From the NCBI GenBank assembly GCA_012519745.1, contig JAAYPO010000079.1:1-45182 (forward strand): 45,182 bases of DNA, in the 5' to 3' direction. This document shows, piece by piece, positions 1 to 7,473 of the stretch. The DNA comes from Clostridiaceae bacterium (GTDB lineage Bacteria > Bacillota > Clostridia > Acetivibrionales > DTU013). Position 1 is the stretch's first letter; each line of letters starts with the position of its first letter. The notes beneath the pieces were generated by a model. That model did not search any database. It had not been told where the DNA came from and worked only from the letters and a program-made list of their open reading frames with translations. A program made the position numbers and the translations under genes.

Positions 1-28
1 TAAGGATAATTATGCAATCCAAACCACA

Positions 29-66
29 ATTGATTATTTATCGAAAATCAATAAATATATATTGAT
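29..66. promoter_or_regulatory. Repeated ATTGAT/ATCAAT half-sites at the first promoter
   Basis: ATTGAT at 29-34 faces ATCAAT at 47-52, and a second ATTGAT lies at 61-66 across the -35 box of the promoter at 62-90. This could be an operator for the small Xre-type regulator encoded in the same operon. That role is inferred from position only; the stretch is very AT-rich, so chance symmetry is possible. Confidence 0.3.
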
Positions 67-90
67 AAAGAATAAAAAGTGTAGTATACT
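62..90 (+). promoter_or_regulatory. Sigma-A-type promoter of the DUF2975 operon
   Basis: TTGATA (62-67) and TATACT (85-90) are separated by 17 bases, close to the sigma-A consensus. Transcription would start near 97, leaving a short leader before the AAAAAGGATGG ribosome binding site and the ATG at 123. Confidence 0.65.
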
Positions 91-122
91 ATCCTCAAGA
101 ATAAAAAAGGATGGTATTTTTT

Positions 123-584
123 ATGAAAATACTGGATCGCAAAGGTCTCTCGGGAATAATTCAGCGATTTATCGAGCTTATATTTATTGGAGGGATACTG
201 ATCATACTTGGGCTGCCGTTTGTTTTGAAATGGTATATTGGGCTGCTTAGGGGCAATACGACGGAACTTTATGCTTTTCTGCTCCCATTTCTTTATGTGA
301 CAGGGATCCTGGCGGCCATAATCGTCTTTGAGCTTCGGAAGATATTCATAACACTTAACCGCATGGATCCTTTCAGGATGGACAATGTAAAAAGCTTCAG
401 AACGATTGCAATATGCTGCTTTATCATAGCGGCGGCTTATGTAGTAAAAATTTTCATGTTCAATTCTTTTCTGACTATCATTCTTTTTATGGTTTTTGTA
501 ATAGGCGGATTTATGCTGCTTATCCTGTCCGAGGTGTTCAGACAGGCAGTCATTGTAAAGCAGGAGAATGACCTTACGATATAG
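123..584 (+). CDS. DUF2975-family integral membrane protein
   Basis: A 153-residue, very hydrophobic protein with four predicted membrane helices (about residues 10-36, 48-66, 90-108 and 112-134) and short charged loops. Length and helix pattern fit the DUF2975 family, whose genes commonly sit next to a small Xre-type regulator, as here. The ATG at 123 is preferred over the ATG at 111 because AAAAAGGATGG (104-114) covers the earlier ATG and is correctly spaced for 123. It is first in an operon with the regulator at 640 and the membrane protein at 886. The biochemical role of the family is not known; a membrane-linked sensing or accessory role to the regulator is inference. Confidence 0.75.
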   Translation: MKILDRKGLSGIIQRFIELIFIGGILIILGLPFVLKWYIGLLRGNTTELYAFLLPFLYVTGILAAIIVFELRKIFITLNRMDPFRMDNVKSFRTIAICCFIIAAAYVVKIFMFNSFLTIILFMVFVIGGFMLLILSEVFRQAVIVKQENDLTI

Positions 585-639
585 GCCCCGGAGCTGCAGC
601 GGAAGCGGATGTGAAGGAAAGGGAGAAGCAGGAGGATAA

Positions 640-855
640 ATGGGTATCAAAACAAATCTGGATGTGATGATGGCCAAGCGTAAAACCAGTCTGACAGAGC
701 TGGCTTCAAAGGTAGACATTACAATGGCGAATCTGTCCATATTGAAAAATAACAAAGCGAGGGCTATAAGGTTTTCTACTCTGGAGAGCCTGTGCAGAGC
801 ATTGGACTGTCAGCCAGGAGACATATTGGAATATGAGCCTGATGACGATCAATGA
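640..855 (+). CDS. Small Xre/Cro-type helix-turn-helix regulator (YozG-like)
   Basis: A 71-residue protein that is essentially one Cro/CI-type HTH domain. The recognition region is around residues 20-45 (ASKVDITMANLSILKNN), followed by the family's typical end in which the protein recognises LCRALDCQPGDILEYE. There is no effector domain. A strong AGGAGGATAA ribosome binding site precedes the ATG. It lies 55 bases after the DUF2975 gene and 30 bases before the DUF4153-like gene, so the three are probably cotranscribed. Such regulators paired with DUF2975 proteins are common in Firmicutes. It may autoregulate through the repeated half-sites at 29-66 (inference). Confidence 0.85.
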   Translation: MGIKTNLDVMMAKRKTSLTELASKVDITMANLSILKNNKARAIRFSTLESLCRALDCQPGDILEYEPDDDQ

Positions 856-885
856 TAGAGATTCCTTATATGAGGAGGGTTAATA

Positions 886-2613
886 ATGACTGAAGATAAT
901 AGGAATGTGAATAGTGTGGAAACACAGAGTGAATCTGAACGAGGGACAACTGCAGATATCAACAAGCAGATGACTCAGCCGGAAGGGCCTAACACTCAGC
1001 CGGAAGGGCCTAACACTCCGCCGGAAGGGCCTGACACCCAGCCACAAGGCTTATACACCCAGCCACAGGTGCCGTACAGTCAACAGCAGAGGCCGTTATA
1101 CAGGCAGCCTCAAGTGCCTGTTAAGCAGCCTTTAGTGGTCACTTCCGCAGACAAGCTGCTGCTGGCAGGAGCATTGCTTTTTGGCACGCTATTCGTCTGG
1201 CTGTTTTTTGATAAGCACATTGGTATTTCTATACCACTATTCATCATCGCATTTTACTCACTGCTATTTACTTATGCAAGGCCTGTTCTGAAAAAGGAAG
1301 CAAGGTTCGGCTGGTTCCTGTGTCTGCCGGTTTTGATGCTTTCATTGACTTTCCTTTTTTTCAGAAACGGCACATTGATGGTCCTTAATGTCCTTGCACT
1401 TATGCTGCTAATAGTGCTGCAGACGATGCTTGTGACAGGAGTAAACAGCTACAAGTGGTATAGTCCGGGAATAATGCCGGATATGTTTTTAAGTATGTTT
1501 GGCAGGAGCCTGATCCATATACCCAAGCCATTTGCCATACTTTCATCCATGGCCCGCAACAGGACAGAAAACACCAGGAAAAGGTCAGTTGGCTCAAGAG
1601 TGCTGATCGGGCTTGTCATATCTGTACCTGTAGTGTTGGTGCTTCTTCTGATTCTGGCTTCAGCAGACATGGTATTTGGCAAGATCGTCGAAAGGCTTCC
1701 GGAGTTTCTTGAAAGCCTCAGCTTTTCCGAGCTTTTCTCCAGGACGATCATTGCGCTGTTCATCTTTTTCATTTCCTTCAGCTATATATGGAGCCTTGGC
1801 CATGGAGAAAAGCTTATAGACAACAGAAACGGCACCGGACTGGTCAGCACAAAAACGCCTGAAGAGAAGCGATTCTGGGACCCTGTCATACTCACGACAG
1901 TTACTGCAGCTGTCGACATACTATATATTTTCTTTGTGTTCATACAGTTTACTTACCTGTTTGGAAAATACGGGCTGCCTGAGGGACTGACATATTCTGA
2001 ATATGCCAGGAACGGATTTTCCGAGCTTGTCTTCGTATCGCTGTTGAATATGGGGATGCTGGCAATGACCCTTACTTACACAAAAAAGATGAACAAAGCC
2101 GGTGACAGAGTATTCAGGCTTTTAAACACGATAATGATATGCTGCACATTTATCATGCTGCTTTCGGCATATTACAGGATGACGCTCTATGAGGCTGCGT
2201 ATGGTTTCACATTCCTTCGCATCATGACCCAGGCATTTATGATCTTTCTTTTCGTTTTGTTTGTCATTACCATGGCAAGGGTCTGGAACGACCGAATCCC
2301 ATTGCTCAAGCCATATATCGCGGCAGCTGTGATCGCCTTCACAGTCATAAATTACATCAATGTTGATGGGATGATTGCACGAAAGAATATTGAAAGATAC
2401 TATGAAACGGGAAAAATCGATATTTATTACTTCGACAGTCTTTCCAATGCTGCAGTGAGAGAACTCAAGATGCTTTCAGAAGACAAGGACCCAGAGATTG
2501 CATCACTGGCTCAGGGAATGCTTGAGTCCAGAAAAAACAAGCTGGCGGAAAAATCTGAATGGCAGGCCTTCAATTTGACCGATTACTATGCCGGAAGGGT
2601 ACTTTTGAAGTAA
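886..2613 (+). CDS. DUF4153/DUF4173-type polytopic membrane protein with proline-rich repeat N terminus
   Basis: A 575-residue protein. Residues 1-85 are hydrophilic and rich in Gln, Pro and Gly, containing seven-residue repeats (TQPEGPN and variants) encoded by 21-bp DNA repeats. From about residue 88 the protein is a multi-pass membrane domain with ten or more hydrophobic segments. The last 90 residues are soluble and contain the NIERYYETGKIDIYYFDSLS stretch that I associate with DUF4153/DUF4173 proteins. A good ribosome binding site (GAGGAGGGTTAATA) precedes the ATG. It follows the Xre regulator by 30 bases and is probably the last gene of the operon. Molecular function is unknown. The repeat N terminus is presumably cytoplasmic and disordered. 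Confidence 0.75.
   Translation: MTEDNRNVNSVETQSESERGTTADINKQMTQPEGPNTQPEGPNTPPEGPDTQPQGLYTQPQVPYSQQQRPLYRQPQVPVKQPLVVTSADKLLLAGALLFGTLFVWLFFDKHIGISIPLFIIAFYSLLFTYARPVLKKEARFGWFLCLPVLMLSLTFLFFRNGTLMVLNVLALMLLIVLQTMLVTGVNSYKWYSPGIMPDMFLSMFGRSLIHIPKPFAILSSMARNRTENTRKRSVGSRVLIGLVISVPVVLVLLLILASADMVFGKIVERLPEFLESLSFSELFSRTIIALFIFFISFSYIWSLGHGEKLIDNRNGTGLVSTKTPEEKRFWDPVILTTVTAAVDILYIFFVFIQFTYLFGKYGLPEGLTYSEYARNGFSELVFVSLLNMGMLAMTLTYTKKMNKAGDRVFRLLNTIMICCTFIMLLSAYYRMTLYEAAYGFTFLRIMTQAFMIFLFVLFVITMARVWNDRIPLLKPYIAAAVIAFTVINYINVDGMIARKNIERYYETGKIDIYYFDSLSNAAVRELKMLSEDKDPEIASLAQGMLESRKNKLAEKSEWQAFNLTDYYAGRVLLK
973..1077 (+). repeat. Five 21-bp in-frame tandem repeats
   Basis: Units start at 973, 994, 1015, 1036 and 1057. 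The first two are identical over all 21 bases, the third differs at two positions, and the last two are more diverged. Each unit encodes seven residues of the T-Q-P-E-G-P-N type, so changes in copy number keep the frame. Identity of the first copies suggests recent duplication. Confidence 0.9.
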
Positions 2614-2650
2614 TGAGGTTTACAGGTATATCAAGAACCGGATAGAATGC

Positions 2651-3142
2651 TCAGCTGATCCTTGAGATCTTATTGAGCAGCGTGAACAGAATAACAGTGA
2701 CGTTTGACATACTGGCAAGGAATATTTGCGGCTTGTGATTGTTCCTGTCAAATACGCCGCTGTTTTTCTTTGTTTTAACCAGTACAAAATATAGCTGGAG
2801 CAATATAGCAAATGCAGTTATGCCCTTTAACAGAGTGTTTTCGAGAAAAAATGCGCAGTAGCATAAAAACAGGATAATTATGAGATTGCAAACTACGCTC
2901 AGGCCGGCGCCTAACATTTTAATATCTATGTTAACCAGATCTTCCAGCTCTTCTTCGAGCTCTTCGTCGATCTCCTGTTCGTCAAAGCTGTTCCCTCCGG
3001 CAATATTTACTATGTTCGCAAAAGATACTATTGTCAGAATCGCTGCTATCACACCGAAAAAGATTTGATGATTCGTTGATATAGCGATGATAGGGAAAAC
3101 TAGTATGGCTAAAAATACAAAAACACTGCCTTTGGATTGCAT
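2651..3142 (-). CDS. Small four-helix membrane protein of unknown family
   Basis: A 163-residue protein with two N-terminal membrane helices (about residues 6-22 and 27-46), a strongly acidic cytoplasmic or external loop (about residues 52-72, many Glu/Asp), and three further hydrophobic segments to the C terminus. The ATG at 3142 has a good ribosome binding site (CAGGAGTAAAGAA). It is convergent with the DUF4153-like gene, 37 bases apart, without a clear terminator between them. I do not recognise the family and assign no function. Confidence 0.6.
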   Translation of the reverse strand: MQSKGSVFVFLAILVFPIIAISTNHQIFFGVIAAILTIVSFANIVNIAGGNSFDEQEIDEELEEELEDLVNIDIKMLGAGLSVVCNLIIILFLCYCAFFLENTLLKGITAFAILLQLYFVLVKTKKNSGVFDRNNHKPQIFLASMSNVTVILFTLLNKISRIS

Positions 3143-3297
3143 TTCTTTACTCCTGGGATCTGACGGACATAACTTATGTCTGCTCAGATGTTTTCTTTTT
3201 CAGATTATTATACTATAAAAATTCATATTCAGACACATAAAGTTTATGACGCATCACAGTCTGTATATTTGAACTATTTCCAAGGTGGTGATCTTTT

Positions 3298-3360
3298 ATG
3301 GATCAATGTAATGACTCTGGGGACTCGATCTATTATAGCTGCACTCTGATACGCACATAA
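3298..3360 (+). CDS. Candidate 20-residue small ORF
   Basis: ATG at 3298 follows a strong ribosome binding site, AAGGTGGTGA at 3282-3291, with six-base spacing. The frame runs 20 residues (MDQCNDSGDSIYYSCTLIRT) to a TAA at 3360. It has two Cys, no hydrophobic segment and no similarity I recognise. The 288-base gap between flanking genes otherwise holds nothing recognisable apart from a TATAAT at 3387-3392. The main support is the ribosome binding site; it could be chance. Confidence 0.3.
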   Translation: MDQCNDSGDSIYYSCTLIRT

Positions 3361-3430
3361 TTATCCGGTAAAATTGTTATGCTAACTATAATGATTTGCA
3401 TAATAAATATGTGCTAAAGGAGGATACCGA

Positions 3431-4078
3431 ATGTCAAAGACAGTAGTAGGCCTTTTTGATACTCAGGATCATGCTGAGGCCGCAGCCCGCCGGATCAAGG
3501 ACCAGGGCCTCCGTACCAGCGATATATCCATCGTTGCAAAAAAAGGGGATACGGGCGATCCGTATGACAAGGGTTCATCAGGCGGCGGTGTTGATAATGC
3601 GGGCAGGTATGCCGACGGGGATTTTGACGGAGCTTTTTCGGTGGTAGGAGACAGGATAGGCGGGAATATGACCGGCAGCAGGACCGGTCCCAATGCATCT
3701 ATAGTCACCAGGCCTGATACTGATGCCGGGACGGACAGACGTGAAGGAGCCGACGACAGTATTTCCGACGGTATCATATCAGGCGGTTTGCTGGGAGGCA
3801 TAGCCGGACTGCTGATAGGAGCAGGAAGCATGATAATTCCCGGACTGGGGATCGTTGCAGCAGCAGGTCCCATAACAGGGCTGCTCTCAGGAGCGGTCAC
3901 CGGAGGAATAGTCGGCGGGCTGATCGATCTGGGCATCCCTGAGAAGGAGAGCAGGCAATATGAGAGCGGTATCAAGCAGGGAAAGGTATTGTTCAGCATG
4001 AAGACCGATGATGATAAGGTTGATCGTGTGACGGCACTTTTGAGAAACAGCGGCGCTAGGAGCGTTAATGTATATTAG
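3431..4078 (+). CDS. YflT/GS17M-like general stress protein with glycine-zipper core
   Basis: A 215-residue protein. Residues 1-40 match the start of the YflT (general stress protein 17M) domain: a TVVGLFDTQDHAEAAARRIK strand-helix unit followed by DISIVAKK. Residues 45-115 are a polar Gly/Asp-rich linker. Residues 118-170 form a Gly/Ala-rich hydrophobic stretch with GxxxG-type spacing, and the end (IKQGKVLFSMKTDDD...) is the usual second half of the fold with a vicinal strand. AAAGGAGGATACC precedes the ATG. It is a single gene ending at a bidirectional terminator. The family is linked to general stress in Bacillus; the role here is inferred by family. Confidence 0.75.
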   Translation: MSKTVVGLFDTQDHAEAAARRIKDQGLRTSDISIVAKKGDTGDPYDKGSSGGGVDNAGRYADGDFDGAFSVVGDRIGGNMTGSRTGPNASIVTRPDTDAGTDRREGADDSISDGIISGGLLGGIAGLLIGAGSMIIPGLGIVAAAGPITGLLSGAVTGGIVGGLIDLGIPEKESRQYESGIKQGKVLFSMKTDDDKVDRVTALLRNSGARSVNVY

Positions 4079-4125
4079 CGGAAGGGATGTACAGCATGCG
4101 ATTTGGATAAGTAAACAGCAAAATA

Positions 4126-4170
4126 AAACAGGGTATGGGAGATCTGATCCCATACCCTGTTTGTTTTAGA
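4126..4170. terminator. Bidirectional intrinsic terminator
   Basis: A perfect 15-bp stem, AAACAGGGTATGGGA (4126-4140) with its complement at 4148-4162, loop of seven bases, followed by TGTTTT on + and flanked by A-rich sequence for the minus strand. It separates the convergent stress-protein gene and the Gfo/Idh gene. Confidence 0.9.
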
Positions 4171-4173
4171 TAA

Positions 4174-5181
4174 CTACAGGTCGATCCATTTGCCGGATCT
4201 TGAGGAACTGTAAAGGCCACGGACCAGGCGTACCGCTTCGATGCCCTGTCTGCCGTCTGTCGGGAAGGGCCTTCCCTGGGCCAGACTGCTATAAAAATCA
4301 TCTATCAATGATATATGCCCAACACCGTAATATGCCTTTTCTCCGGTTTTGGGATGGACATCCCTGACATTTTCAGTATCCCCGTTTGAATACTGTATCG
4401 TAAGCGCCCCCGAAAGCTTTATGACTGCATTTTCACAAACCAGCTCAAGCTCGACGGGAGAGTCATGATAGCTGTTTGTTGCATAGAAAAACGCGTGGAT
4501 GCCGTTTTCAAATATTATGGTTGCCTCTGCAGTATCTTCGACTTCAATCACATCACCAAGCATTCTGTTATCTATCGTGCCTTTGATCCTGACCGGATTT
4601 CCGATAAACCACTGCAGCAGGTCCAGTGTATGGATAGCCTGGTTTATCATGATGCCTCCGCCTTCCTTTTCCCAAGTGCCCCTCCAATCGCTTTGAAGGT
4701 AGTAATCCGCCTTCCTGAGCCAGGTGACTGACGCCTTTGCTGCCAGTATGTGTCCCGCCTTGCCGGAGCGCAGAAGCTCCTTGATAAATATGGAGGTAGT
4801 GTTATAGCGGTTTTGGAAGCATACACCAAGCTGTCTGCCTGACTGATCTGAGACCCGGATCATCTCTCTACATTCTTCTGCAGTTATTGCCATGGGCTTT
4901 TCTGTCAATACATGCTTTCCTGCTCTCATTGCCTCTATAGCCATGGAGCTGTGAAGGTGATGAGGGGTGCAGATATGTACTGTGTCGATTTGTGGATCTG
5001 CAATGACATCACTAAAGCTATGGTATGACCTACAGTCATACCTTCTGGCGGCATCATCAGCAATGGCGGTATCCGTGTCAGCTACAGCACAGAGCTGTGT
5101 GTTGTTAAGACTTGATATTGCATTTACGTGGACGTTGTGTACTGCTCCACAGCCAATAATTGCTGCATTGAATTTTTTCAT
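4174..5181 (-). CDS. Gfo/Idh/MocA-family dehydrogenase (first paralogue)
   Basis: A 335-residue NAD(P)-dependent oxidoreductase of the Gfo/Idh/MocA family. The N-terminal Rossmann fold begins with AAIIGCGAVHNVHV (residues 5-18). The family's cofactor and catalytic EKP motif is in VLTEKPMAI (about residues 91-99). The C-terminal alpha/beta domain contains the GGGIMINQAIHTLDLLQWF motif (about residues 174-192), including the conserved His used in catalysis. Members act on sugars, inositol or sugar acids; the substrate cannot be told from sequence. It is the last gene of a minus-strand trio with a second Gfo/Idh and a TIM-barrel epimerase. No sugar transporter is adjacent. Confidence 0.9.
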   Translation of the reverse strand: MKKFNAAIIGCGAVHNVHVNAISSLNNTQLCAVADTDTAIADDAARRYDCRSYHSFSDVIADPQIDTVHICTPHHLHSSMAIEAMRAGKHVLTEKPMAITAEECREMIRVSDQSGRQLGVCFQNRYNTTSIFIKELLRSGKAGHILAAKASVTWLRKADYYLQSDWRGTWEKEGGGIMINQAIHTLDLLQWFIGNPVRIKGTIDNRMLGDVIEVEDTAEATIIFENGIHAFFYATNSYHDSPVELELVCENAVIKLSGALTIQYSNGDTENVRDVHPKTGEKAYYGVGHISLIDDFYSSLAQGRPFPTDGRQGIEAVRLVRGLYSSSRSGKWIDL

Positions 5182-5277
5182 ACCACTGCCTCTCAGTTCA
5201 ATAAAGTGATGAACTATATTTATCTCTTAAGGAAGACACTGATTATTATTGTTGCGTTCTTTGCAAAGGCTGTATTT

Positions 5278-6438
5278 TCAGTGTGTGCCGTCTACATCCA
5301 GCGTTATGGACGGGCTCTGGGTCTTTTTAAAGGTTGAGGTTTTTACTTTCTCCATCAGCTTTTCATAATACAGCTCTTCATCGAAAGGTATTTCGACCCA
5401 GTTGTCTATCCAGGAAGACAGATGTATGGCATTTGATATAATGAGCCCATTGATCCCTTCCTTACCTGGCGCAAGGAGCGAGGTGCCCTTTAAAATGGCG
5501 TCGACCCAGTTTTCGGTGATCCCCTCGTGCTGTCTGTTATCGCCGCTGACCGGGATCTCGCATTTCCAGCATTCGGGGAAGCCAAAGCCGCCCTTGTACT
5601 CACTGTTGAAAACTCTTTCTGACACACGATTCCTCCAGAAGGTCAGAGTGTCATTTTCGATCACAGCCTTGCCCATGTCGCCGGACACTTCAAGCCGGTT
5701 CGTTCCGGGAGCGTCTGCCGTGCCGGTGACAAAAACGCCGGTTGCACCATTTTCATATTCGACATATGCAGTTACATCGTCTTCGACTTCGATATCATGA
5801 TATTTTCCAAAACTGCAGAAGGAACGAACTCTTACAGGCATACCGCATATCCATTGCCATAGATCCAACTGGTGGGGATCCTGGTTGATCAGTACGCCGC
5901 CGCCTTCTCCTGCCCATGTGGCGCGCCATCCGCCGGAATCGTAGTAGCTCTGGGGGCGGTACCAGTTGGTCAGTATCCAGTTGGTACGCTTCAGCCCGCC
6001 CAGCTCTCCCGACTGTATCAGGTCACGCAGCTTCTGGTATACCGGATTTGTACGCTGGTTGTACATTATGCCGAACACCTTTCCGCTTTCTTCTGCAGCC
6101 TCATTCATTTCACGCACCTGCTTTGTGTACACTCCTGCAGGCTTTTCGACAAGTACATGCAGACCGCGTTTAAAAGCTTTTATGGCTAACGATGGATGGT
6201 CGTAATGCGGGACTGCGATAAGGACCCCGTCTATAGTCCCCGAGGAAATCATTTCATCATAATCCTGATAAAAGCGTACACTGTGGCCGACATGCTGTCC
6301 GGCCCACCTAAGCTTCTCAGGGTCTATATCACAGACCGCTGCCAACTCGGCATTTGCCACCTTCTTGTTCAGCAGGTATCTGGCATGTGCTCTGCCCATG
6401 TTTCCGATGCCTGCGATACCAATACGGACTCTGTCCAT
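5278..6438 (-). CDS. Gfo/Idh/MocA-family dehydrogenase (second paralogue)
   Basis: A 386-residue oxidoreductase. The Rossmann motif is GIAGIGNMGRAHARYL near the N terminus, the EKP motif is in LVEKPAG (about residues 96-102), and the C-terminal domain has GGGVLINQDPHQLDLWQWI, with the conserved DxxxH-type catalytic region. It is about 50 residues longer than its neighbour because of C-terminal insertions around a TFWRNRVSER segment. GAGGAGAACGAAGTC is a clear ribosome binding site. It is the middle gene of the minus operon, 43 bases after the epimerase gene and 96 bases before the other dehydrogenase. The pair probably acts in one pathway (inference), for example oxidation and later re-reduction of a sugar. 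Confidence 0.9.
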   Translation of the reverse strand: MDRVRIGIAGIGNMGRAHARYLLNKKVANAELAAVCDIDPEKLRWAGQHVGHSVRFYQDYDEMISSGTIDGVLIAVPHYDHPSLAIKAFKRGLHVLVEKPAGVYTKQVREMNEAAEESGKVFGIMYNQRTNPVYQKLRDLIQSGELGGLKRTNWILTNWYRPQSYYDSGGWRATWAGEGGGVLINQDPHQLDLWQWICGMPVRVRSFCSFGKYHDIEVEDDVTAYVEYENGATGVFVTGTADAPGTNRLEVSGDMGKAVIENDTLTFWRNRVSERVFNSEYKGGFGFPECWKCEIPVSGDNRQHEGITENWVDAILKGTSLLAPGKEGINGLIISNAIHLSSWIDNWVEIPFDEELYYEKLMEKVKTSTFKKTQSPSITLDVDGTH

Positions 6439-6481
6439 GACTTCGTTCTCCTCTCGCGCTTTTTATTACGGGTTGTTTTAT

Positions 6482-7339
6482 TCAGCCTTCGATTTCTGTA
6501 ATTATTTTTTTCAGTGCTTCGGCTGCCATGGCAAACTGTTTCGGTCCGCCGTCCTCCATCTTGTTTACATGTGAACGCGGCTCCAGATCGGCATAGCCGA
6601 CAAAATCCCAGAGGTGAGGCTCTATGGAAAGGAACCCCTCATAACCGCTGTCGTATAATGCCTTCAGTATTTCCCTGACCTTCCCGTCTCCGTATCCTGC
6701 CGGGACCACATGGTGGTCGGAATAGACGGCATCCTTGATATGCATGTATTTGATATGTTTCTTCAATAATTCATATGCTTCGGGGTAAGTCTCGACATCG
6801 CATTGCACAAAGTTGGCCGGATCGAAAATCGCCGCCGTATAGTCACAGTTCATTGTTTCCAGCAGGTCCAGACATCTTTCGGGAGTATCTCCATAGATGT
6901 CCTTCTCGTTTTCATGCAGGAGAGTGATCCCTGTCCCTGAGGCAGCCTGTATAAATTGTGAGAACCTGTCCATGACCTGGCTGCGGTGATCCGCCGGATC
7001 CGCACCTGTCGGGGGATAGAAGCTGAAAACCCTGATATATCTGGTGTCAAGTATGTCTGCCAGCTCCAGCGTATGCCTGAACATCTCCAGGTGGGGCACG
7101 AAATCATCCTCTATGCCGATCTTTCCAAAGGGCGAGCCAATGGCGGAAATGCGAAAGCCCCTTGCATCAAGCTGCTTCTTGATGTCCCTGGCTTCTCTGG
7201 CGGTATATTGTACGATACTTCTTCCATTTACTCCGCGCATTTCGATATACATGATGTCATTCTGCTCAAGCACATCCATTTGGGTAGTCAGATTTGGAGA
7301 AATTTCATCGCCGAATGCAGATAAAATAAACCTGCTCAT
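6482..7339 (-). CDS. Sugar phosphate isomerase/epimerase (xylose isomerase-like TIM barrel)
   Basis: A 285-residue protein of the AP endonuclease 2 / IolE-like TIM-barrel superfamily. Likely divalent-metal ligands are the Glu in LLHENEKDIYG, the Asp in AAIFDPANF, the His in YMHIKDAV and the Glu in FLSIEPHLWDF, in the order usual for this fold. The start at 7339 (MSRFILSAFG) is chosen because GGAGGTGCC lies just before it; the upstream ATG at 7360 would place that ribosome binding site inside the gene. It is first in the operon with two Gfo/Idh dehydrogenases, a combination typical of inositol or uncommon-sugar catabolism. The specific substrate is unknown. Confidence 0.88.
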   Translation of the reverse strand: MSRFILSAFGDEISPNLTTQMDVLEQNDIMYIEMRGVNGRSIVQYTAREARDIKKQLDARGFRISAIGSPFGKIGIEDDFVPHLEMFRHTLELADILDTRYIRVFSFYPPTGADPADHRSQVMDRFSQFIQAASGTGITLLHENEKDIYGDTPERCLDLLETMNCDYTAAIFDPANFVQCDVETYPEAYELLKKHIKYMHIKDAVYSDHHVVPAGYGDGKVREILKALYDSGYEGFLSIEPHLWDFVGYADLEPRSHVNKMEDGGPKQFAMAAEALKKIITEIEG

Positions 7340-7419
7340 ATGATCGGCACCTCCTGACATGAGTAATATGAACGCCTTTCAGATTCTATTTTATATTAAG
7401 TGTAAAAAAATGCAATGTA

Positions 7420-7454
7420 AAAATTAAAGGACATATGAGAATTTCATATGTCCT
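7420..7454 (-). terminator. Intrinsic terminator of the VanW gene
   Basis: An 11-bp perfect stem, AGGACATATGA (7428-7438) with its complement at 7444-7454. Read on the minus strand it is followed by TTTAATTTTT. It lies 20 bases after the VanW stop codon and before the start of the downstream epimerase operon. Confidence 0.85.
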
Positions 7455-7473
7455 TCACTCATTGAATTGTGAT

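Noticed and set aside
48-755. 235-residue open frame on the minus strand
   Set aside because: It lies over the DUF2975 and Xre genes, has no family likeness and low-quality composition; a shadow of real genes on the other strand.
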